DNA of 64,000 nt from Streptomyces piniterrae. Its GTDB lineage: Bacteria > Actinomycetota > Actinomycetes > Streptomycetales > Streptomycetaceae. Shown piece after piece: positions 58,641 through 64,000 of the stretch (the stretch's first letter is position 1; every line of letters starts with the position of its first letter). Under the pieces are notes generated by a model that saw nothing but the letters and a program-made list of their open reading frames with translations, was not told the origin of the DNA and ran no database searches. Made by a program: the position numbers and the translations under genes. Location: positions 354,819 to 418,818 of the forward strand of contig NZ_SUMB01000008.1 in the NCBI RefSeq assembly GCF_005048155.1. The letters are read 5' to 3'.

Positions 58641-59414
58641 ATGAGTGAGCACTCCGCCGCACTGCGTGAGACCGTCCGCCGGCGTTACGCGGCCGCCGCC
58701 GTCCAGGTCGCCGAGGGCGGCGCCGCCTGCTGCGGCCCGCAGGCCGTCGAGGTCGACGAGGAGTTCGGCGGCGGGCTCTACGCCGCCACCGACCGCGACG
58801 AGTTGCCCGCCGAGGCCGTCGCCGCCTCGCTCGGCTGCGGAAACCCCACCGCCGTGGCGGACCTCCACGAAGGCGAGCGGGTCCTGGACCTCGGTTCCGG
58901 CGGCGGCATCGACGTCCTGCTCTCCGCCCGCCGCGTAGGCCCCACCGGCAAGGCCTACGGACTCGACATGACCGAGGAGATGCTCGCCCTCGCCCTGGCC
59001 AACGCCCGGAAGGCCGGCGCCACCAACGTCGAGTTCCTCAAGGGCACGATCGAGGCGATCCCCCTGCCCGCGAACACCATCGATGTCGTGATCTCGAACT
59101 GTGTTATCAACCTGTCCACGGACAAGCCGGCCGTCTTCGCCGAGACTTTCCGCGTACTGGCTCCCGGCGGCCGGATCGGCGTCTCCGACATCGTCGCGGA
59201 TGACGACCTGACCCCCGGCCGGCGCGCCGAGCGCGGCGACCACGCCGGCTGCATCGCCGGGGCTCTTTCCTTCGCCGAATACCGCCGGGGCCTGGAAGCC
59301 GCCGGCTTCAGCGGAATCGAGATCACCGTGACCGGCGCTGTCGCCGACGGCATGCACTCCGCCGTCATCCGCGCCACCAAGCCCGCCGCCGCCTGCTGCG
59401 GCGGCTGCTGCTGA
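58641..59414 (+). CDS. arsM: Arsenite S-adenosylmethionine methyltransferase
   Basis: The 257-residue product has the ArsM signatures: Cys pair in GGAACCGPQAV, SLGCGNPTAVADL, VLDLGSGGGIDVLL (SAM), ISNCVINLSTDK and HAGCIAGALSF. It ends in a CCGGCC tail. The enzyme methylates trivalent arsenic, lowering its toxicity. AAGGAG precedes the ATG. No arsR, arsB or arsC is nearby, so it is an orphan. Confidence 0.94.
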   Translation: MSEHSAALRETVRRRYAAAAVQVAEGGAACCGPQAVEVDEEFGGGLYAATDRDELPAEAVAASLGCGNPTAVADLHEGERVLDLGSGGGIDVLLSARRVGPTGKAYGLDMTEEMLALALANARKAGATNVEFLKGTIEAIPLPANTIDVVISNCVINLSTDKPAVFAETFRVLAPGGRIGVSDIVADDDLTPGRRAERGDHAGCIAGALSFAEYRRGLEAAGFSGIEITVTGAVADGMHSAVIRATKPAAACCGGCC

Positions 59415-59446
59415 GTGCGCGCACGCACCCGCCCACGTACCCGCCC

Positions 59447-61021
59447 CTACTCGCGGAGGCGGATCCCCTTCAGCGCGTTGTCGAAGTCCGGCCGGTATTG
59501 GTCCCACTGCGCGTTGGGCGCGGAGAGGTAGACCACGTACTGCGTGCCGTCCGCGCCGCTGAAGGCCACCTCCACCGCCCGGTAGTCCCGCAGCGTGCCC
59601 TTGAAGGTGAACTCCCAGTACCCCGCGGGCCGTCCCCGGAACGTCGTCGGGGCCATCCGCACCCGCTCATAGCCCTCGTTGTCCCGGGCCGTCTGGGCCT
59701 CTTCGGTGTCCCGCCAGTGCTGGAGCGGATCGGACCCCGCGAACCCGACGACATTGACCCGCAGCCCCACCAGCCCGGACGGATCGATATAGGCCACCTC
59801 ACCGCTGGGCACCTTCTTCGGCTTCCAGCCGTCCCGTATGGGCACGGAGAAGCCCTGACCGGCCTTCACGAGGTGGTATCCGTCGGGAAGCGGTGGCGGC
59901 GGGGAAGCGCTGGGGCTCGGCGAGTCGCTGGGGGCGGTCGTCGACGGACGCGCGGCCGCCGGACGAGCACCGCCCTCGGGCCACAGCAGCAGACCCCCCG
60001 TCACGGCCCCGGCGGCCACCACGGCCGACACACTCCACAGCGCCGTACGCCGACCGCGGTTGCCGGTGCGCGCGGGGGCCGAGCCGTCCCGCAGCCGCTC
60101 CGGCCGCGTGGGCGCCTCGACGGGAGCGGCCGCCGTCCTCGTCGCCACCCCGCCCCCGGTCGGCATCCCGGTCGTCACACCGCCCCCGGTCGCCGCTCCC
60201 GTCCCCTCCGCCTGGCTCAGGAGGCGTTCGGCCTCGTGCGCGTCCATGCGCAGGCCGGGCTCCTTCTCCAGCAGGCCCTCGATGACCGGGGCCAGCGCCC
60301 CGGCGTTGCGCGGCGGGTCGTAAGCGTCGGCGGCGATGGCGTACGCCGTCTCGATCGCGGTGTCCCGCTGGAACGGGTGGCGCCCCTCGACGGCCTGGTA
60401 CAGCGTCGCCCCGAGCGACCACAGGTCGCAGGCGGGGCCGGGCTCGGCGACCCCGCTGCGCAGGCGCTCCGGCGCGAGGTAGTGGATCGACCCGACCAGC
60501 TCGCCGGTCTTGGTCAGCGACGGCGTTCCCGACTCCACGGCGATGCCGAAGTCGGTGAGGACGATGCGCCCGTCGTGACCGAGCAGAACGTTGGCGGGCT
60601 TGACGTCCCGGTGCAGCACTCCGGCGTCGTGCGCGGCGCGCAGCGCGGCGGCCATGATGCGGCCGATCCGGGCGGCCTCGCCGGGCGGCAGCGAGCCCTG
60701 CCGCTTCAGGACGTCGCTCAGGGTGACCGAGGGGATGTACTCCATGACGATGCACGGCAGGCCCTCGTCGTCGACGACGTCATGCACCACGATCACGTTG
60801 GGATGGGTGATCCGGGCGGCGCTGCGGGCCTCGCGGCGGGTGCGCTCGTAGAGACGCCGCACCTCGTCGTCGTGCAGATGCGGCGGAACGTGCAGTTTCT
60901 TCACGGCGACGTGCCGTCCGAGCACCTCGTCCTCGGCGCGCCACACGGTGCCCATACCGCCCCGGCCCACACGCTCCACCAGCCGGTACCGGTTGGCTAT
61001 GAGCCGTCCCAGATCGGACAC
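59447..61021 (-). CDS. Membrane Ser/Thr protein kinase (PknB type) with non-PASTA ectodomain
   Basis: The 524-residue product has a Hanks-type kinase domain: VGRGGMGTVW, Lys41 in HVAVKKL, VLHRDVKPANVLL, LTDFGIAVESG and HYLAPERLRSG. A linker, one membrane helix (ALWSVSAVVAAGAVTGGLLL), and an outer domain of about 140 residues follow. The outer domain starts YHLVKAGQGFSVPIRDGWKP and ends with LSAPNAQWDQYRPDFDNALK. This is not PASTA repeats. The GTG start at 61021 has AAGGGGG upstream. Confidence 0.94.
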   Translation of the reverse strand: MSDLGRLIANRYRLVERVGRGGMGTVWRAEDEVLGRHVAVKKLHVPPHLHDDEVRRLYERTRREARSAARITHPNVIVVHDVVDDEGLPCIVMEYIPSVTLSDVLKRQGSLPPGEAARIGRIMAAALRAAHDAGVLHRDVKPANVLLGHDGRIVLTDFGIAVESGTPSLTKTGELVGSIHYLAPERLRSGVAEPGPACDLWSLGATLYQAVEGRHPFQRDTAIETAYAIAADAYDPPRNAGALAPVIEGLLEKEPGLRMDAHEAERLLSQAEGTGAATGGGVTTGMPTGGGVATRTAAAPVEAPTRPERLRDGSAPARTGNRGRRTALWSVSAVVAAGAVTGGLLLWPEGGARPAAARPSTTAPSDSPSPSASPPPPLPDGYHLVKAGQGFSVPIRDGWKPKKVPSGEVAYIDPSGLVGLRVNVVGFAGSDPLQHWRDTEEAQTARDNEGYERVRMAPTTFRGRPAGYWEFTFKGTLRDYRAVEVAFSGADGTQYVVYLSAPNAQWDQYRPDFDNALKGIRLRE

Positions 61022-61301
61022 TGAGACCGCCCCCTTCTTCGAACGCATGAACATTGTTGCGGGAGCACCATAGCCCGACCGGATTTCATGGCTATGGCAG
61101 CGATTTCCCCTGCCCACGGAACCGCCGCCGACCGCTCTGCCGGATGCTCCGTCACGTGCGCTCTGGCCTACGGGACCACCTACGGGACCGCTTACCGACC
61201 ACCTAGGGGACCACCTACGGGACGCGTTCGGCGGGCGTGGTGACGGACCGCTGGCTAGCGTGACAAATCCGACCACCACCGAGCGGGAGAGAGGCCCTGC
61301 C

Positions 61302-62099
61302 ATGGCCGTACGACCCGAGGGCATGCCGTGCTGGGCCGACGCGATGTTCACCGACGTCGAGGGTGCGAAGAGCTTCTACGGCGACGTGCTCGGCTGGACC
61401 TTCGGCGAGGCCGCGGCGGAGTACGGCAACTACACCCAGGCGTACTCGGACGGCAAGGCGGTGGCCGCGATCGTCCCCCCGATGCCCGGCCAGGAAGGCC
61501 AGTCGGCGTGGTGTCTGTACTTCGCCTCGCCGGACGTCGCCGCCACCGCACAGAAGGTCCGCGACGGCGGGGGCCGGGTGGTGATGGAGCCCATGCAGGT
61601 CGGCGACTTCGGGTCGATGCTGCTCGCCAGCGATCCCAGCGGTGTCGTCTTCGGCGTCTGGCAGGCCGGCGCCCACGAGGGCTTCGAGAAGAAGGCCGAA
61701 CCCGGCGCGTACTGCTGGGCCGAGGTCTTCACCCGGGAACCCGGGTTGTCGGACGAGTTCTTCCCCACCGTCTTCCCGTATAGCGCGCAGCAACTGGAGG
61801 ACGACAAGATCGACTTCAGGATCTTCAGCCTCGCCGGCGATCCGGTCCTGGGCCGGATGAAGATGACGGAGGAGTTCCCGCCCGAGGTGCGCCCGTACAT
61901 CAACATCTATTTCACGGTGGAGAACTGCGACACCGCGGTGGCCAAGGCGACCGAACGCGGCGGAGTCCTGCGCTTCGGCCCCATGGACAGCCCCTTCGGC
62001 CGCTTCGCGACACTGAGCGATCCGCAGGGCGCGGCGTTCTCGGTGATCGACACCACAACAACCAAGGGAGACATGCCCAGGACGTCCGAGGTGCGGTGA
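61302..62099 (+). CDS. Two-domain VOC (glyoxalase/bleomycin resistance) family protein
   Basis: The 265-residue product has two VOC modules (DAMFTDVEGAKSFYGDVLGW; then YCWAEVFTREPGLSDEFFPT) joined in tandem. Each gives beta-alpha-beta-beta-beta units around a metal site (GSMLLASDPSGVVFGVWQ; GRFATLSDPQGAAFSVID). It resembles hydroxylase-like proteins beside resistance genes. Substrate is unknown. The start is ATG at 61302. Confidence 0.9.
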   Translation: MAVRPEGMPCWADAMFTDVEGAKSFYGDVLGWTFGEAAAEYGNYTQAYSDGKAVAAIVPPMPGQEGQSAWCLYFASPDVAATAQKVRDGGGRVVMEPMQVGDFGSMLLASDPSGVVFGVWQAGAHEGFEKKAEPGAYCWAEVFTREPGLSDEFFPTVFPYSAQQLEDDKIDFRIFSLAGDPVLGRMKMTEEFPPEVRPYINIYFTVENCDTAVAKATERGGVLRFGPMDSPFGRFATLSDPQGAAFSVIDTTTTKGDMPRTSEVR

Positions 62100-62122
62100 G
62101 CGCCCCGGGCCCGGAACGCGAC

Positions 62123-62155
62123 GAAGGCCCGGACCGTCGAGCGGTCCGGGCCTTC
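62123..62155. terminator. Hairpin terminator of tRNA-Ser(GGA) and the VOC gene
   Basis: Perfect 13-bp arms GAAGGCCCGGACC / GGTCCGGGCCTTC around a 7-nt loop lie between the two convergent units. Confidence 0.75.
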
Positions 62156-62161
62156 TGCCGG

Positions 62162-62246
62162 CGGAGGATACGAGATTCGAACTCGTGAGGGGTTGCCCCC
62201 AACACGCTTTCCAAGCGTGCGCCCTAGGCCACTAGGCGAATCCTCC
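62162..62246 (-). tRNA. tRNA-Ser (anticodon GGA)
   Basis: On the minus strand the acceptor arms GGAGGAT / ATCCTCC pair. The anticodon stem CACGC / GCGTG encloses TTGGAAA, giving GGA (codons UCC, UCU). A long variable arm and T-loop GAGTTCGAATCTC are present. Length is 85 nt and CCA is not encoded. Confidence 0.95.
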
Positions 62247-62363
62247 GCCGCAAACAATACAAGACGTTGGGGAGTGCTCGCGAACATGATCCGGAGGCGG
62301 GGGGTGGAGTGGGATCGAGGCGGGGGTCCGGGTTCGTTTCTTGGGTGGGGGATCCGCTAGTGT

Positions 62364-62462
62364 GGTGCGCAGCCCCTCACGTGGCGCTATCTGACTGAAC
62401 TCCCCCAGGGCCGGAAGGCAGCAAGGGTAGGTCGGCTCTGGCGGGTGCGTGGGGGGCGCTTG
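62364..62462 (+). ncRNA. ffs: Signal recognition particle RNA, small bacterial type
   Basis: The conserved SRP apical loop GGCCGGAAGGCAGCAAGG is present at 62409-62426. The flanks (AGCCCCTCACG near 62371 and CGTGGGGGGCGC near 62448) pair to form the long rod. It sits about 50 bp upstream of dnaX, its usual place in actinobacteria. Ends are estimated from the pairing. Confidence 0.88.
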
Positions 62463-62511
62463 CGTTTGCGGGCGGGGCCGGTTGTCAGTGGGGGCCGATA
62501 TCGTCGTAAGC

Positions 62512-64000
62512 GTGTCGTCCCTTGCGCTGTACCGCCGCTACCGACCCGAGACCTTCGCGGAGGTCATCGGGCAAGAGCATGTGACCGATCCGCTGATGCA
62601 GGCATTGCGGAACAATCGGGTCAATCACGCCTATCTGTTCAGTGGTCCGCGTGGCTGCGGCAAGACGACCAGCGCGCGGATCCTGGCGCGGTGTCTGAAC
62701 TGTGAGGAAGGTCCCACCCCGACGCCCTGCGGGAAGTGCCAGTCCTGTGTGGACCTGGCACGGAACGGGCGCGGATCGATCGACGTGATCGAGATCGACG
62801 CGGCGTCGCACGGCGGTGTGGACGACGCGCGTGAGCTGCGGGAGAAGGCGTTCTTCGGGCCGGCGTCGAGCCGGTACAAGATCTACATCATCGACGAGGC
62901 GCACATGGTGACCTCGGCGGGCTTCAACGCCCTGCTGAAGGTCGTCGAGGAGCCGCCGGAGCATCTGAAGTTCATCTTCGCGACGACGGAGCCCGAGAAG
63001 GTCATCGGGACGATTCGTTCGCGTACGCACCACTACCCGTTCCGGCTGGTGCCGCCCGGGACGCTGCGGGAGTACCTGTCGGAGGTGTGCGCCAGGGAGT
63101 CCGCCGCGGTGGAGGACGGTGTGCTGCCGCTGGTGGTGCGGGCCGGGGCCGGTTCGGTGCGTGACTCGATGTCCGTCATGGACCAGCTGCTCGCCGGTGC
63201 CGGCGAGGACGGTGTGACATACGCCATGGCGACCGCCCTGCTCGGGTACACGGACGGTTCGCTGCTGGACTCGATCGTCGAGGCGTTCGCGGCGGGGGAC
63301 GGGGCCGCGGCCTTCGAGGTCGTGGACCGGGTCATCGAGGGCGGCAACGATCCGCGGCGGTTCGTGGCCGATCTGCTGGAGCGGCTGCGGGATCTGGTGA
63401 TTCTGGCAGCCGTGCCGGACGCGGGGGAGAAGGGCCTGATCGACGCCCCGGCGGATGTCGTGGAGCGGATGACGGCGCAGGCGTCCGTGTTCGGGGCGGC
63501 GGAGTTGAGCCGGGCCGCCGACCTGGTCAACACGGGTCTGACGGAGATGCGCGGGGCGACCTCGCCGCGGCTGCAGCTGGAGCTGATCTGTGCGCGGGTG
63601 CTGCTGCCCGCGGCGTACGACGACGAGCGGTCGGTGCAGGCCCGGCTCGACCGGCTGGAGCGCGGCGCGGGCGCGGCGGCGCTGGGCGGTGTGAGTGCCC
63701 CGGGCCCCATGGGCGGCGGTGGCGCCGGGGCCGGGGTGCCGATCGTTTCTTCCGGGGGCGGGCCGGCAGCCGGCTACGTACCGGGCCCTGAGGCTCATCC
63801 GGTGGCGGCGCCCGCGGGACCGTCCGGGCCGGCGGCCGCCCGCGCCGCGGTACGGGGCGCGACGGGCGCCGGCAGCGGTGCCGCGACCGGTAGCGACCAG
63901 GGCGGGGGCGACAGGGCGGCGGGGCCCGCCCCGGCTGCTCCCGCTCCAGCCGCTGCGCCCGCTCCAGCGGCCCAGGCTCCCGCCGCGGACGCTCCCGCCC
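62512..64000 (+). CDS. dnaX: DNA polymerase III gamma/tau subunit, 5' part
   Basis: DnaX is the clamp-loader ATPase. From the GTG at 62512 the frame reads MSSLALYRRYRPETFAEVIG, Walker A GPRGCGKTT (45-53), a zinc module with Cys64, 73, 76 and 79, and IDEAHMVTSAGFNALLKV. The Ala/Pro/Gly-rich tail is beginning when the window ends at 64000. It follows the SRP RNA. Confidence 0.97.
   Translation, partial: MSSLALYRRYRPETFAEVIGQEHVTDPLMQALRNNRVNHAYLFSGPRGCGKTTSARILARCLNCEEGPTPTPCGKCQSCVDLARNGRGSIDVIEIDAASHGGVDDARELREKAFFGPASSRYKIYIIDEAHMVTSAGFNALLKVVEEPPEHLKFIFATTEPEKVIGTIRSRTHHYPFRLVPPGTLREYLSEVCARESAAVEDGVLPLVVRAGAGSVRDSMSVMDQLLAGAGEDGVTYAMATALLGYTDGSLLDSIVEAFAAGDGAAAFEVVDRVIEGGNDPRRFVADLLERLRDLVILAAVPDAGEKGLIDAPADVVERMTAQASVFGAAELSRAADLVNTGLTEMRGATSPRLQLELICARVLLPAAYDDERSVQARLDRLERGAGAAALGGVSAPGPMGGGGAGAGVPIVSSGGGPAAGYVPGPEAHPVAAPAGPSGPAAARAAVRGATGAGSGAATGSDQGGGDRAAGPAPAAPAPAAAPAPAAQAPAADAPA

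Overview
The window looks like chromosomal DNA of a Streptomyces. GC is very high, codon third positions are almost all G/C, GTG and TTG starts are common, and the gene content is typical of the genus: two adjacent SigB-type sigma factors resembling sigF and sigN, upp, tadA with its partner gene, Scr1-type XRE regulators with DUF397 partners, and dnaX behind the small SRP RNA. A ParB-binding parS core lies at 10467-10480. From memory, the order sigN/sigF ... upp ... dnaX belongs to the conserved core of Streptomyces chromosomes, some way from oriC. No rRNA, CRISPR array, insertion sequence or integrase was seen.

Layout. (1) 1-9.3 kb is mostly conserved core: the end of a GH3 glucosidase, a lipoprotein, sigN and sigF, a Dabb protein, small membrane proteins, tRNA-Ser(CGA), tadA and partner, upp, and a LytR_C protein. 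(2) 9.5-15.6 kb holds envelope and regulatory genes: a DUF4232 lipoprotein, parS, an ECF sigma factor coupled to a membrane partner, a sortase-type LAxTG protein, a winged-helix regulator with a small membrane protein, and an MMPL transporter. (3) 16-28 kb is accessory metabolism with local regulators: P450 plus ferredoxin with a MarR regulator, flotillin plus NfeD-like protein, TetR plus peroxiredoxin, an MFS pump beside an MmyB-type regulator, a methyltransferase, a MocR-type regulator, and a TetR/DUF1348 divergent pair. Several perfect or near-perfect palindromic operators sit in the intergenic gaps. (4) 28-33.3 kb has carbonic anhydrase plus SulP transporter (probable bicarbonate uptake) and an Lrp / dimethylargininase / ornithine aminotransferase set for arginine-related catabolism.

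(5) 33.3-47 kb is the most unusual part. A 1327-residue trypsin-STAND-TPR protein is preceded by a small Trypco2-domain gene. This is the architecture of an NTP-dependent biological conflict (immunity-like) system. A decayed secreted-protein gene follows upstream, then an exported amidohydrolase, a TetR regulator with a perfect 18-bp operator, and an agmatine deiminase with a lipoprotein/Tat-like signal. Next comes an island of two XRE-DUF5753 regulators, two DUF397 proteins (one divergent), DUF6879 and several tiny coupled genes. A roughly 30-bp sequence element occurs twice in it.

(6) 47-64 kb contains a PucR regulator, an RCK/TrkA-like membrane protein, two amino-acid permeases, a tiny Arg-rich protein, an ABC exporter, an atypical cold-shock-domain protein, an orphan arsenite methyltransferase, a membrane Ser/Thr kinase with a non-PASTA ectodomain, a VOC protein, tRNA-Ser(GGA), SRP RNA and the start of dnaX, which runs off the end.
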